NCBI RefSeq assembly: GCF_900116175.1
Contig: NZ_FPCH01000001.1
Coordinates: 312,501 to 376,500 of the forward strand
Reading direction: 5' to 3'
DNA from: Hyphomicrobium facile
GTDB taxonomy: Bacteria > Pseudomonadota > Alphaproteobacteria > Rhizobiales > Hyphomicrobiaceae
Length of the DNA stretch: 64,000 bases
Shown: piece by piece, positions 50,148 through 58,553 of the stretch
Position numbering within the stretch: the stretch's first letter is position 1
Layout of the letters: each line of letters opens with the position of its first letter
Made by a program: the position numbers and the translations under genes
Notes under the pieces: generated by a model
Seen by the model: the letters and a program-made list of their open reading frames with translations, nothing else
Databases searched by the model: none
Told to the model about the DNA's origin: nothing

Positions 50148-50599
50148 GCACCGACGCCATTGTCGTTGCGTATGACAGGCCAGCCGAGGTGCTCCTCGGT
50201 ATCATGCACCGGGTCTGCCAGGATCAGGTCCTTCATGTCCTCATAGGACTCGACCGAGAAGGCAATTTCGCCCGCCTCGGCACGTGCCACCGTCTCGCTC
50301 CCCTCGAGCGCAACCGGGCTCGTACCGCACGGGCGCAACAGGCCGGCATTCACGAGATTCGCAATGATGAGATGACTTTCATGAGCGAGGTTTGAATTTA
50401 TCTGAGCTAAGCGGTCGGCGATCGCTACTGGGTTGTGTCCTGACGTAACATCCCGCCACAGTGCGGCCGCGAGATCGCGCAGACTCCAGTAGACACCGCT
50501 CGACAAATTCAGTGCCACGATCTCGCCGTCAAAATCGTTGGCGACGCAGTCGGGAGTTGAGACCTCCAAGATGCCAATATCGGCCGCAGCCACTACCAT
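50144..50599 (-). CDS. PqqD-family protein
   Basis: A 151-residue protein whose first 85 residues fit the PqqD fold: TPDCVANDFDGEIVALNLSS, GVYWSLRDLAAALWRDVTSG, then a helical ADRLAQINSNLAHESHLIIA. PqqD proteins bind the leader of a precursor peptide and present it to modifying enzymes. The rest is a polar, acidic tail. It is the first gene of the operon with the HprK-like kinase (4-base overlap). The ribosome site GGGGAAG supports the ATG at 50599. This is not the PQQ-pathway PqqD: no pqqC or pqqE is adjacent. Confidence 0.8.
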   Translation of the reverse strand: MVVAAADIGILEVSTPDCVANDFDGEIVALNLSSGVYWSLRDLAAALWRDVTSGHNPVAIADRLAQINSNLAHESHLIIANLVNAGLLRPCGTSPVALEGSETVARAEAGEIAFSVESYEDMKDLILADPVHDTEEHLGWPVIRNDNGVGA

Positions 50600-50802
50600 T
50601 TAAAATCTTCCCCGAATCTGGACAGACCAATCGAAGTTGCTGAATCATCCGACGGGCCGATCCCATCTGGCGCGGTTTTGCGCGAAAAGCGAGGTGGCTG
50701 CCCGCAATTGTTCACAATATTCACAACGCGCTGGATTTCGCCGCATGGCGTTGCGGTTCCGCTACTCTTGCCGTTCGTTGCAGCGGGCACGAACGCCGCC
50801 AT
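50593..50802 (-). other. Candidate precursor peptide frame (speculative)
   Basis: A 69-codon frame whose stop overlaps the PqqD-like start (TAG inside ATGGTAGTG). It reads MAAFVPAATNGKSSGTAT and ends SIGLSRFGEDFKW. It has two cysteines (PCGEIQ; NNCGQ). Location and coupling to a PqqD gene fit a modified peptide precursor, but the ribosome site is weak and codon choice is unremarkable. The next 230 bases up to the dinB stop hold nothing clearer. Confidence 0.2.
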
Positions 50803-51032
50803 ACCTGGGACAGTGACAAGTATACGGCGACGCACTTGTCGATAGCCGGCCGCGGCCCGGTCTGGCCGATCCACGGCACAGACGGCAAAGCCGTCTCGCA
50901 GAGGTGAAAGCGACGTGGGTGTGAGCGCTCTATCTTCTGGAAGTCAAGTAGCGCCCCCGCACGGTCAGGCGTCCTTGTGCGGCTTGACGAGCCAACGACA
51001 TTCACGCCGGTCTCAAATTCGAAGAATGTCCG

Positions 51033-52118
51033 CTAGCTGAGCTTCGCATCTAGAGCGAGATCAAGTTGGCAGTCGGTGTCGGATGCAAATTTGGAGACGG
51101 CGACGCCAACCAGACGAATGCCTGTCGTGACCGGATAGACGGATCGCACGAGGGACAAACTTATATCGTGAAGGCGATCGCGCGTTGCCACAGTTCCCGA
51201 TATGGTGCGGCTGCGGGTGACGATCCGGAAATCCGCGTATTTTATTTTCACGGTGACGGTCGCGCCGAAGCTTTGATTTTTCTCGCACCAGGCCCAGACG
51301 TCATCGGCCATTTCGAGTATTCCCGCTTCGATCTCCGCGGGAAGGATACGATCCTCCGCAAACGTTGTCTCGGAACCCGACGACTTCCTTGGCCGATTGG
51401 GCTCGACGGGCCGGTCGTCTTCGCCGCGCGCGATGGCGTAATACCAGGCGCCGGATCTGCCGAAATGCTGCTGAAGAAATTCGATACTCTGCGCTCGAAG
51501 ATCGGCGCCAGTGTGTATGCCGAGCCCGTTGAGTCTATCAGCCGTCACCGGCCCCACGCCGTGAAACTTCTTGACCGGCAGGCTCTCGATGAATTTCGCG
51601 CCAAGCTGGGGCGGAATGACGAATTGCCCATTGGGCTTGCGCATGTCGGAGGCGAGCTTGGCGAGGAATTTGTTATAGGAGATGCCGGCGGATGCAGTTA
51701 GTTGCGTCTCGGCGAGGATGCGAGCGCGAATTTCGGATGCGGTGGCAGAAGCGGTCGGCAACCCGCGCAAGTTCTCCGTGACGTCGAGATAGGCCTCGTC
51801 GAGCGAAAGCGGTTCGATGAGTGGCGTGTACGCGGCGAAGATTTCCCTGATTTGACGCGAGACGGCGCGATAGACCTCGAACCGCGGCGGCACGAAGATG
51901 AGATCGGGGCATTGCCGCAGCGCCGTCGTCGAGGGCATGGCGGAGCGCACGCCGAACGCGCGTGCTTCGTAACTCGCGGCAGCGACGACGCCGCGCTTGG
52001 CGCCATAACCGACGGCAACCGGCTTGCCGTGTAGCTCGGGATTATCTCGCTGCTCAACCGAGGCGTAGAAGGCATCCATGTCGACATGAATGATTTTGCG
52101 AACGGCGATTTCGATCAT
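51033..52118 (-). CDS. dinB: DNA polymerase IV
   Basis: A 361-residue Y-family polymerase. Catalytic motifs are IIHVDMDAFYASVEQRDNPE at the N-terminus and EPLSLDEAYLDVTE near 105. The helix-hairpin-helix VKKFHGVGPVTADRLNGLGI and a little-finger domain end the protein. It copies past DNA lesions at the cost of errors. It ends 430 bases downstream of the PqqD-like operon's head and appears to be a single gene. Start at 52118 (ATG); an internal ATG is possible but would remove only about 12 residues. Confidence 0.93.
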   Translation of the reverse strand: MIEIAVRKIIHVDMDAFYASVEQRDNPELHGKPVAVGYGAKRGVVAAASYEARAFGVRSAMPSTTALRQCPDLIFVPPRFEVYRAVSRQIREIFAAYTPLIEPLSLDEAYLDVTENLRGLPTASATASEIRARILAETQLTASAGISYNKFLAKLASDMRKPNGQFVIPPQLGAKFIESLPVKKFHGVGPVTADRLNGLGIHTGADLRAQSIEFLQQHFGRSGAWYYAIARGEDDRPVEPNRPRKSSGSETTFAEDRILPAEIEAGILEMADDVWAWCEKNQSFGATVTVKIKYADFRIVTRSRTISGTVATRDRLHDISLSLVRSVYPVTTGIRLVGVAVSKFASDTDCQLDLALDAKLS

Positions 52119-52125
52119 GGCGGAA

Positions 52126-52640
52126 GTTTAGCACAATCGTCGGTGCCAGCCGAGGATGACAATGTGGCCGGGCCATTCCGTTATCGAGGGTGCCAAGAGA
52201 AGACCGCGTCATGGTGCGGGATATCTTCACGCGTTCCAGCGCAGGAACCCAGCCCTAGCGTAAGCTCGTCTGTTGCGACGCGCGAAGACGGCACTCCTGA
52301 AAGTAATTCTAATCCCGCTGATAGGCTATTGGATCATTTTCAATGATGGCCTCGTGAACGAGCTCCAACTCTGGAGGCCGATCATTGGCTTCGGCGCAAA
52401 TCTCCTCGTGGCTCGCCGGAGCCGCGTGTTGCTATCAACCACACGGATAAGGCTGAACGCGTTCAGATCTAGATTCATGACGCGCTTGTCGACTTCCCGA
52501 TCGCGCGCGGTGCGCTCAGATTTGGTGTCGACAGGCTCGCCAGTAATCCCGTTTCTGCTTCGTCGTGAGGGCAATGCAGATGAAGTAGGGCCCGTCGCAA
52601 AGCGGGTAGTAGTTCCGTTTTGCTTTATCGGTTCAAGGCG
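52126..52640. other. Stretch without a confident gene
   Basis: Between the dinB start and the ArsR-type gene. A plus-strand frame reads ILIPLIGYWIIFNDGLVNEL and could be a relic of a membrane protein, but the rest of that frame is not protein-like. The dinB promoter must lie here; no LexA-type CTGT-N8-ACAG or GTTC-N7-GTTC site was found by eye. Confidence 0.4.
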
Positions 52641-52647
52641 CGGTCAC

Positions 52648-53058
52648 TTAAATAATCCTCGCAAACGCCGCCGCTCCGGTTGAAGGCTCCACAGCCGGAG
52701 TCTCGGCTTTGACGGCACGTTGGCTCGGCTGAGGCTGTTCTTCTGTCAGCCCGACGATCTCATCACGCCCAAACATCGCTTCCAGCGTACGCACGCAAAG
52801 CATCACGCTGTCGCTCGCAAGGCGATAGTAGACCAGCTTGGCTTCGCGGCGCGTGACGACGAGATCCGCACGGCGAAGCTCGGCAAGTTGCTGACTGAGC
52901 GTTGGCTGACCGATGCCCGTTGCCTTCTCGATCTCCGCTACGCCCCGCTCGCCGCCGAGAAGATAAGAAAGGATCATCAGACGCTGCGGCTGTGCGAAGA
53001 CACGAATTTTTTCGGTCGCGGTATCCGCGAGTTCACGAGACTGAAAAAGCGCGCTCAT
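52648..53058 (-). CDS. ArsR-family repressor of the sulfide operon (BigR/SqrR-like)
   Basis: A 136-residue winged-helix repressor: RLMILSYLLGGERGVAEIEK, then the recognition helix QPTLSQQLAELRRADLVVTR and REAKLVYYRL. This is the BigR/SqrR type, which in relatives senses persulfide with two cysteines that form a polysulfide bridge. Here the position of the first cysteine (RLMILC in relatives) is Ser31 and only Cys88 (VMLCVRT) remains, so sensing must differ. It overlaps the peroxiredoxin gene by 4 bases and diverges from the dioxygenase. A 19-base palindrome lies in the shared promoter. An Ala/Pro-rich tail is extra. Confidence 0.8.
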   Translation of the reverse strand: MSALFQSRELADTATEKIRVFAQPQRLMILSYLLGGERGVAEIEKATGIGQPTLSQQLAELRRADLVVTRREAKLVYYRLASDSVMLCVRTLEAMFGRDEIVGLTEEQPQPSQRAVKAETPAVEPSTGAAAFARII

Positions 53059-53693
53059 CTGTCAGCTTTCAAACGATAGAACCAGTCGTGCGGTAGAGCC
53101 GCCGTCAAGCGGCCCTGCGGAACGACCGGCGGAACAAGAATATCATCGCCGGGCTGCCAATCGGCGGGCGTGAGTGCGTCTCCGTTCTGCGACCGCCGAA
53201 GCGCCGCCACCATGCGCAGCATCTCTTCGACGGATCGTCCGACGCTCATCGGATACCAGTTCATGGCGCGAATGATCCCTTTGGGATCGATGAAATAGAC
53301 CGCGCGAACGGCAGACGAATCCGCCGCTTCTTCATCGAGCATCCCGTAGGCACGCCCGATCGCCATCGACGGATCCTCGACGACAGGAAACGGAACCTCG
53401 ACACCGGATAGCTCCCTGATCGCATTCAACCACGCGACGTGAGAGAACAGGCTGTCGACGGACAATCCAAGCAGGTCGCAGTCCATCTCGGCAAACCGCG
53501 GCGCCGCCTTGGCCAAGGCGACGAATTCGCTGGTGCAGACCGGCGTGAAATCGGCGGGGTGCGAAAAGAACACCACCCATCGCCCGCGAAACTGATCGAG
53601 GGTCACCTCGCCCTGCGTCGTGCGAGCCCGGAAATTGGGCGCCAAATCCCCAATTCGGAGAGGCCGAGCGCCCGTCGTTACTGTGTTTTCCAT
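53055..53693 (-). CDS. 1-Cys peroxiredoxin (Prx6/AhpC type)
   Basis: A 212-residue peroxiredoxin. The ATG at 53693 is preferred to the upstream TTG. The catalytic FFSHPADFTPVCTSEFVALA contains the peroxidatic Cys in the Prx6-type setting, and VVEDPSMAIGRAYGML and IRAMNWYPMSVGRSVEEMLR follow. It lacks the resolving Cys of 2-Cys enzymes. It reduces peroxides, and possibly persulfides, with a thiol partner. It is co-transcribed with the ArsR repressor and divergent from the persulfide dioxygenase, so it is part of the reactive-sulfur defence. Confidence 0.85.
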   Translation of the reverse strand: MENTVTTGARPLRIGDLAPNFRARTTQGEVTLDQFRGRWVVFFSHPADFTPVCTSEFVALAKAAPRFAEMDCDLLGLSVDSLFSHVAWLNAIRELSGVEVPFPVVEDPSMAIGRAYGMLDEEAADSSAVRAVYFIDPKGIIRAMNWYPMSVGRSVEEMLRMVAALRRSQNGDALTPADWQPGDDILVPPVVPQGRLTAALPHDWFYRLKADR

Positions 53694-53741
53694 AGCGCCT
53701 GCTTGCCACAGCACTCCCACTTGACGCAAGAAAAATACACA

Positions 53742-53760
53742 ATTACATAATTTATGAAAT
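53742..53760. promoter_or_regulatory. Probable operator of the ArsR-type repressor
   Basis: ATTACATAATTTATGAAAT is a near-perfect 19-base inverted repeat (ATT-x-CATAA-T-TTATG-x-AAT) in the 84-base gap between the divergent ArsR/peroxiredoxin and dioxygenase operons. AT-rich palindromes of this sort are bound by BigR-type repressors. It would control both operons. Confidence 0.6.
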
Positions 53761-53777
53761 CATAGGAGTTACAGCCC

Positions 53778-54698
53778 ATGGACCCCGTTGTCAGTCAAGC
53801 CGACGCCTTGATCCGCAGATCGCGCGAATCCGCAGTGAAACCCGCGATTCAGGCCTTCTTCGACGAACCGACGAACACGGTGAGTTACGTCGTGCATGAT
53901 CCTGCCACCCGTGCAGCGGCGATCATCGACAGCGTATTGGATTTCGACCAGGCGGCTGGCCGTACCGACACGAAGTCGGCAGATGCGATCATTGCCTATG
54001 TTCGCTCCAACGGGTTGAAGGTCGAGTGGTTGCTGGAAACGCACGCGCACGCCGATCACCTCTCGGCCGCGCCGTATCTGCAGAATGCGCTCGGCGGCAA
54101 ACTGGCGATCGGACGCGAGATCATTCGCGTCCAAAACGTCTTCGGAAAAATCTTCAACGTCGGCACCGAGTTCGAGCGCGACGGATCAGAATTCGATCGG
54201 CTGTTCGCCGATGGCGACCGCTTTCAGATCGGAGAGATCGAGGCGATTACGCTCCACGTGCCGGGACACACGCCAGCCGACATGGCGTATGTCATCGGTG
54301 ACGCCGTCTTCACGGGCGACACGTTGTTCATGCCTGATTACGGCACCGCCCGAGCGGATTTCCCCGGCGGCGATGCGCGTCAGCTTTATCGCTCGATACG
54401 CCGCCTCCTGCAGCTGCCGGAAGAGACGCGTCTTTTCCTCTGCCACGACTACAAAGCTGATGGACGCGATGAATATGCCTGGGAAACGACAGTCGGCGCC
54501 GAGCGCGCCAGCAACATCCACGTCCACGAAGGCGTGAGCGAAGACGAATTCGTCGCCATGCGGACGACCAGGGATGCGACGCTCTCGATGCCCAAGCTCA
54601 TTCTGCCTTCGGTCCAAGTCAACATGCGCGGCGGGCGCCTCCCCGAGTCTGAGGACAATGGAACGCGCTATCTGAAACTACCGCTGAACGTGCTGTGA
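53778..54698 (+). CDS. Persulfide-dioxygenase-like metallo-beta-lactamase-fold protein (Blh type)
   Basis: A 306-residue MBL-fold enzyme. The metal motif is WLLETHAHADHLSAAPYLQN (H-x-H-x-D-H), followed by LHVPGHTPADMAYVIGDAVF, TGDTLFMPDYGTARADFPGG and LFLCHDYK. This matches the ETHE1/Blh group, which oxidises glutathione persulfide to sulfite. AGGAG lies 9-13 bases before the ATG. It opens the operon with two YeeE/YedE proteins, the DUF442-SQR fusion and TauE, in the order known from Agrobacterium and Xylella Blh operons. Confidence 0.88.
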   Translation: MDPVVSQADALIRRSRESAVKPAIQAFFDEPTNTVSYVVHDPATRAAAIIDSVLDFDQAAGRTDTKSADAIIAYVRSNGLKVEWLLETHAHADHLSAAPYLQNALGGKLAIGREIIRVQNVFGKIFNVGTEFERDGSEFDRLFADGDRFQIGEIEAITLHVPGHTPADMAYVIGDAVFTGDTLFMPDYGTARADFPGGDARQLYRSIRRLLQLPEETRLFLCHDYKADGRDEYAWETTVGAERASNIHVHEGVSEDEFVAMRTTRDATLSMPKLILPSVQVNMRGGRLPESEDNGTRYLKLPLNVL

Positions 54699-55132
54699 TG
54701 CCGGGCTTTCCTCAAGCTGCCCCGATAGAGGGCCTCGTCGGCGGACTTCTCATCGGCCTCGCCGCAGCAATCATGTTGCTCGGCAACGGGCGCATCGCCG
54801 GCGTCAGCGGGCTGTTCGCACGGGCGCTAGCCATATCGCCCGGTAAAACGCCGCGACAGCTGGCGTGGGCTTTCATCATCGGCTTGCCCATCGGGGCCGG
54901 GTTGGTCGAGCTCGTCGTCGGCGTGAACGCCAACTTCCCCACTCCCGCCGTGCTGCTCATCGCGGGTGCGGTCGTCGGCTTCGGCACGCAGCTCGGATCG
55001 GGCTGCACGAGTGGGCATGGCATTTGCGGCCTTTCCCGCCTTTCAAAACGCTCCGTCTTCGCGACGCTCACCTTCATGAGCGCAGGCGTGATCACGGTCA
55101 CGATGATGCGACTGCTGGGATTATCTCCATGA
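54698..55132 (+). CDS. YeeE/YedE family membrane protein (first half)
   Basis: A 144-residue protein with four predicted helices of the YeeE/YedE (DUF395) family: EGLVGGLLIGLAAAIMLLGN, ARALAISPGKTPRQLAWAFI and QLGSGCTSGHGICGLSRLSK with the conserved GCTSGHG loop. YeeE proteins take up thiosulfate through conserved cysteines. Here the two halves are separate genes. The start ATG overlaps the dioxygenase stop (TGATG). It overlaps the next gene by 4 bases. Confidence 0.85.
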   Translation: MPGFPQAAPIEGLVGGLLIGLAAAIMLLGNGRIAGVSGLFARALAISPGKTPRQLAWAFIIGLPIGAGLVELVVGVNANFPTPAVLLIAGAVVGFGTQLGSGCTSGHGICGLSRLSKRSVFATLTFMSAGVITVTMMRLLGLSP

Positions 55133-55563
55133 CGAGAGAGAACGTACTCGCCCTGCTCAGCGGCGTACTCTTCGGCGCGGGTCTCGCCATATCCGGAATG
55201 ATCGATCCGGCGAGGGTTCGCGCGTTTCTCGACGTGACTGGCAATTGGGATCCCACCTTGGGCTTCGTCATGGGCGGTGCGCTGCTTCCGATGGCCGTTG
55301 CTTGGCAGGTAGCGAAGCGCCTCCGAAAGCCGCTTGTGTCGAATGACTTTCATCTTCCTTCGACGAGCGACGTCGATTGGCGATTGATCAGCGGCGCGGC
55401 GATTTTCGGAATCGGTTGGGGTCTTGCCGGCATTTGTCCTGGCCCCGGGATAGCAGCCCTCGCGGTCCAGCCAATGTCGGCGCTCCTCTTTGTATTAGCC
55501 ATGGCTGCGGGCATGCGACTGCACAGTTTCATTTTTTCAGCGCGAAGCCTGAGCCGAGCGTAA
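55129..55563 (+). CDS. YeeE/YedE family membrane protein (second half)
   Basis: A 144-residue membrane protein with the YedE pattern VLALLSGVLFGAGLAISGMI and GAAIFGIGWGLAGICPGPGI (conserved GICPGPG loop). Together with the preceding protein it forms a split YeeE/YedE transporter, likely for thiosulfate or another sulfur compound, supplying or removing substrates of the sulfide enzymes. It starts by a 4-base overlap with the first half and is followed by the fusion protein after 17 bases. Confidence 0.83.
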   Translation: MTRENVLALLSGVLFGAGLAISGMIDPARVRAFLDVTGNWDPTLGFVMGGALLPMAVAWQVAKRLRKPLVSNDFHLPSTSDVDWRLISGAAIFGIGWGLAGICPGPGIAALAVQPMSALLFVLAMAAGMRLHSFIFSARSLSRA

Positions 55564-55580
55564 AGCAGGAGATTTTTTTC

Positions 55581-57248
55581 ATGTCCTTCAAGGAACTCAG
55601 CCCGACATTCTCGGTCGCGCCGCAATTGACGGAAGCAGACATTGCCGAAGCTGCAAAAATGGGCTTCCGCTCGATCGTATCCAACCGGCCCGACGGCGAA
55701 GAGCGGGGGCAGCCAACTGCGTCGGACATATCCCACGTTGCCGAAAGCAACGGCATGGCGTTCGCGCATGTACCGGTCGTCGCGGGGAAGATCACGAGCG
55801 ACGATGCCGACGCGATGCGGGATGCACTCGCGCATCTCCCTCGCCCGGTACTGGCATTCTGCCGAAGCGGCACGCGTTCGGCGACGCTGTGGGCGCTAGC
55901 CGATTCCGACCCGAAAGAGCCTGCAATCACGATCGAAACCGCCAGGCGTGCAGGTTACGACCTGAGATCCATCATGCCGTCGCTCGAGCGACGCGCTAAA
56001 GCAGCCCGCCCGATGACCTACGACATTCTCATCGTCGGCGGCGGATCGGCTGGAATTTCTACAGCGGCGAGCCTGCGCAAGCGCAACCGGAAAATTTCGA
56101 TCGCCGTCATCGATCCTGCAGAGACCCATTACTATCAGCCGGGCTGGACGTTGGTCGGTGCCGGCGTGTTCTCGCCCGAGCAGACGCGGCACAGCGAAGC
56201 GAGCGTCATTCCGAAAGGCGTCGAATGGATCAAGGCGGCCGTCACCGGGTTCCTGCCTGAACAGAACCAGGTCCAGCTCGCTGATGGGCGCATCGTGAAA
56301 TATCACGTGCTCGTCGCGGCCCCGGGCATCAAGCTCGCTTGGGACGCCATCCCGGGTCTTGCTGAAGCACTCGGCTCCAACGGCGTGACGTCCAACTATC
56401 GCTACGATCTGGCCCCCTACACGTATCGGCTGGTACGAGAATTCCGTCGCGGCCGCGCGCTCTTCACTCAACCGCCGATGCCGATCAAATGCGCCGGCGC
56501 ACCGCAGAAGGCGATGTACCTGTCGTGCGACATCTGGAGCGACGCCCGCGTGCTTCAGGATATCGACGTCGAATTTCATAACGCCGGCGCAGTGCTTTTC
56601 GGTGTTCCGGCCTATGTGCCTGCGCTCAAAAACTACATCGAACGATACGGCATAGACCTCCGCCTGGAATCAAAGCTGGTGGCAGTCGATGGCCAAAGGA
56701 AAATTGCGACCCTCGAACGCAAGACCGCCGATGGCTCCACAGAACGCATCGAGCGATCATTCGACCTGCTCCATGCCGTGCCGCCCCAAGTGGCGCCCGA
56801 GTTCGTTGCCAGCAGCCCGCTCGCGGGTCCCGGTGGCTTCATCGAAGTCGACCAGGCGACGCTCCAGCACGTGCGCTATCAAAACGTCTTCGCCCTGGGC
56901 GACGTGGCGGGAACGAGCAATGCGAAGACAGCTGCCGCGGCCCGCAAACAAGCGCCGGTGGTTGCGGTCAACGCGCTGGCTGTCCTGGAGGGCAAACAAC
57001 CAGCCGCCGATTACAATGGCTATGGCTCCTGCCCTCTCACCGTCGAACGCGGCAAGATCGTGCTCGCGGAATTTGGATATGGCGGCAAGCTGCTTCCAAG
57101 CTTCCCCACTTGGCTGATCGACGGCACGCGCCCGAGCCGCGCCGCGTGGTTCCTCAAAGAGAGACTGCTGCCGCCGATCTATTGGCGGGGAATGCTCAAG
57201 GGTCGCGAATGGATGGTTCATCCGCACCTCATTGAGGAGCCGGTGTGA
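55581..57248 (+). CDS. Fusion of a DUF442 (rhodanese/PTP-like) domain and sulfide:quinone oxidoreductase
   Basis: A 555-residue protein. Residues 1-140 are the DUF442/TIGR01244 type found in beta-lactamase-hydrolase-like proteins, with active loop VLAFCRSGTRSATL (Cys94), resembling a single-domain rhodanese loop. From about 144 a flavoprotein begins, YDILIVGGGSAGISTAASLR. It is an SQR: THYYQPGWTLVGAG, IKCAGAPQKAMYLSCDIW (Cys304) and NGYGSCPLT (Cys484), which match the two redox cysteines of human-type SQR. It oxidises sulfide and passes electrons to quinone, while domain one could move the persulfide sulfur on. The ATG at 55581 is chosen because the upstream frame runs into the previous gene. 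Confidence 0.87.
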   Translation: MSFKELSPTFSVAPQLTEADIAEAAKMGFRSIVSNRPDGEERGQPTASDISHVAESNGMAFAHVPVVAGKITSDDADAMRDALAHLPRPVLAFCRSGTRSATLWALADSDPKEPAITIETARRAGYDLRSIMPSLERRAKAARPMTYDILIVGGGSAGISTAASLRKRNRKISIAVIDPAETHYYQPGWTLVGAGVFSPEQTRHSEASVIPKGVEWIKAAVTGFLPEQNQVQLADGRIVKYHVLVAAPGIKLAWDAIPGLAEALGSNGVTSNYRYDLAPYTYRLVREFRRGRALFTQPPMPIKCAGAPQKAMYLSCDIWSDARVLQDIDVEFHNAGAVLFGVPAYVPALKNYIERYGIDLRLESKLVAVDGQRKIATLERKTADGSTERIERSFDLLHAVPPQVAPEFVASSPLAGPGGFIEVDQATLQHVRYQNVFALGDVAGTSNAKTAAAARKQAPVVAVNALAVLEGKQPAADYNGYGSCPLTVERGKIVLAEFGYGGKLLPSFPTWLIDGTRPSRAAWFLKERLLPPIYWRGMLKGREWMVHPHLIEEPV

Positions 57249-58033
57249 CGCTCGAGCCTCTGCAATATTTCCTCGGCGCCGCTTCGGGATCGCTGGTCGG
57301 CTTCACACTTGCCCTTGTCGGTGGCGGTGGATCGATACTCGCAGTGCCGCTGATGGTCTACCTCGTGGGCGTTGCCAACCCGCACATCGCCATCGGAACG
57401 AGCGCGTTCGCCGTCGCCGTAAATGCTGCGACGGGACTCATAGGTCATGCCCGCGCGCACACAGTGAAATGGCGCTGCGGCGGAATGTATGCAGCCTCCG
57501 GCATCGTCGGGGCTCTGCTAGGTTCGACCATGGGCAAGGCCATTGATGGCCACAAGCTTCTCATTCTGTTTGCGATGGTCATGGTGCTCATCGGTGTTCT
57601 GATGCTGAAGGGGCGTGGCAATCCCGGCAACCCCGGCGCCGAATGCAATCGCGACAAAGCTCCCAAGGTTCTCAGCTACGGCCTGGGCACCGGACTCTTC
57701 TCCGGGTTCTTCGGGATTGGCGGCGGCTTTCTCATCGTGCCGGGTCTCGTTGGTTCGACGGGGATGCCGATCCTGAACGCGATAGGCACGTCGCTAATTG
57801 CCGTCACAGCGTTCGGGCTCACGACCGCGATGAATTATGCCTATTCCGGCCTCATCGACTGGCCGCTCGCACTCCTATTCATCGCCGGCGGCGTCGCTGG
57901 AGGATGGGCCGGCACCCACGTTGCCCGGCACCTAGCCAAGGAGCGGGGCCTGCTCACGACCGTATTCGCGGTCCTCATCTTCGTCGTCGCCGCATACATG
58001 ATCTGGAAAAGTCTTCCCGCGATCGGATCGTAG
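57245..58033 (+). CDS. TauE/SafE family sulfite/anion exporter
   Basis: A 262-residue membrane protein with eight predicted helices. Family motifs include GFTLALVGGGGSILAVPLMV near the N-terminus and GLFSGFFGIGGGFLIVPGLV in the middle. TauE/SafE proteins export sulfite, sulfoacetate or related anions. It starts with a GTG that overlaps the SQR stop by 4 bases and is the last gene of the operon; the likely export product is sulfite made by the dioxygenase. Confidence 0.88.
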   Translation: MTLEPLQYFLGAASGSLVGFTLALVGGGGSILAVPLMVYLVGVANPHIAIGTSAFAVAVNAATGLIGHARAHTVKWRCGGMYAASGIVGALLGSTMGKAIDGHKLLILFAMVMVLIGVLMLKGRGNPGNPGAECNRDKAPKVLSYGLGTGLFSGFFGIGGGFLIVPGLVGSTGMPILNAIGTSLIAVTAFGLTTAMNYAYSGLIDWPLALLFIAGGVAGGWAGTHVARHLAKERGLLTTVFAVLIFVVAAYMIWKSLPAIGS

Positions 58034-58178
58034 CGAGAGGAAGCATGAGGCGCTCCGCCACCGATTCCGAAGAACCGGTGACGGAGTAAAGCCGCTAGAG
58101 GACGGGGGGGTACCCTAGCGGGCTTCACACAAAGCGTCGGATTGTTGCGTTGGCAGTGGCGGCGCCAGCGCCGGTGTC

Positions 58179-58553
58179 ATGAGCTCTTGCCAGCTTAAGG
58201 CAAGCTTAAGGCCGAGGTCTCTGGGCCTATTGCGACAGCTCGTAACGAAGTGGCTCATCGACGAATTCCAAGCTCTTGCGAAGTTCGATGCCATCTTTTT
58301 TGCCGTCGAGAAGCACAGCGTCGTGCCTGACTCACTTGGCTACCCGGAATTTCATTTCACATATCAGGGGACGATCATCGAGGCGTCGCTTGAGCCGGTT
58401 GATCGGGTCGCCGGCAGATCAGCCGCAAAAGCCTCTACCGCGTACGCGGATTGGACAGACGGAGGCATGCGTCTGGAGGACTGCGAATGTCATTCTGATT
58501 GCAGCACGAAGCGCCGCGCGGGCGCGCCGAGAACATTTATAGTCGCAGCTTGA
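58179..58553 (+). pseudogene. Hypothetical gene remnant at the edge of duplicated copy B
   Basis: A 124-codon frame that reads convincingly in its middle (LVTKWLIDEFQALAKFDAIF, VVPDSLGYPEFHFTYQGTII) and then turns into low-quality sequence at the duplicated segment (SDCSTKRRAGAPRTF). It may once have been continuous with the frame at 58546. No family is recognised. Confidence 0.4.

Noticed and set aside
50144-50599. PqqD-like gene as part of PQQ biosynthesis
   Set aside because: No pqqC, pqqE or pqqB is near, the protein has a long tail, and its partners are an HprK-like kinase and glycosyltransferases, so it belongs to a different system. The window's pqqA lies 12 kb away.
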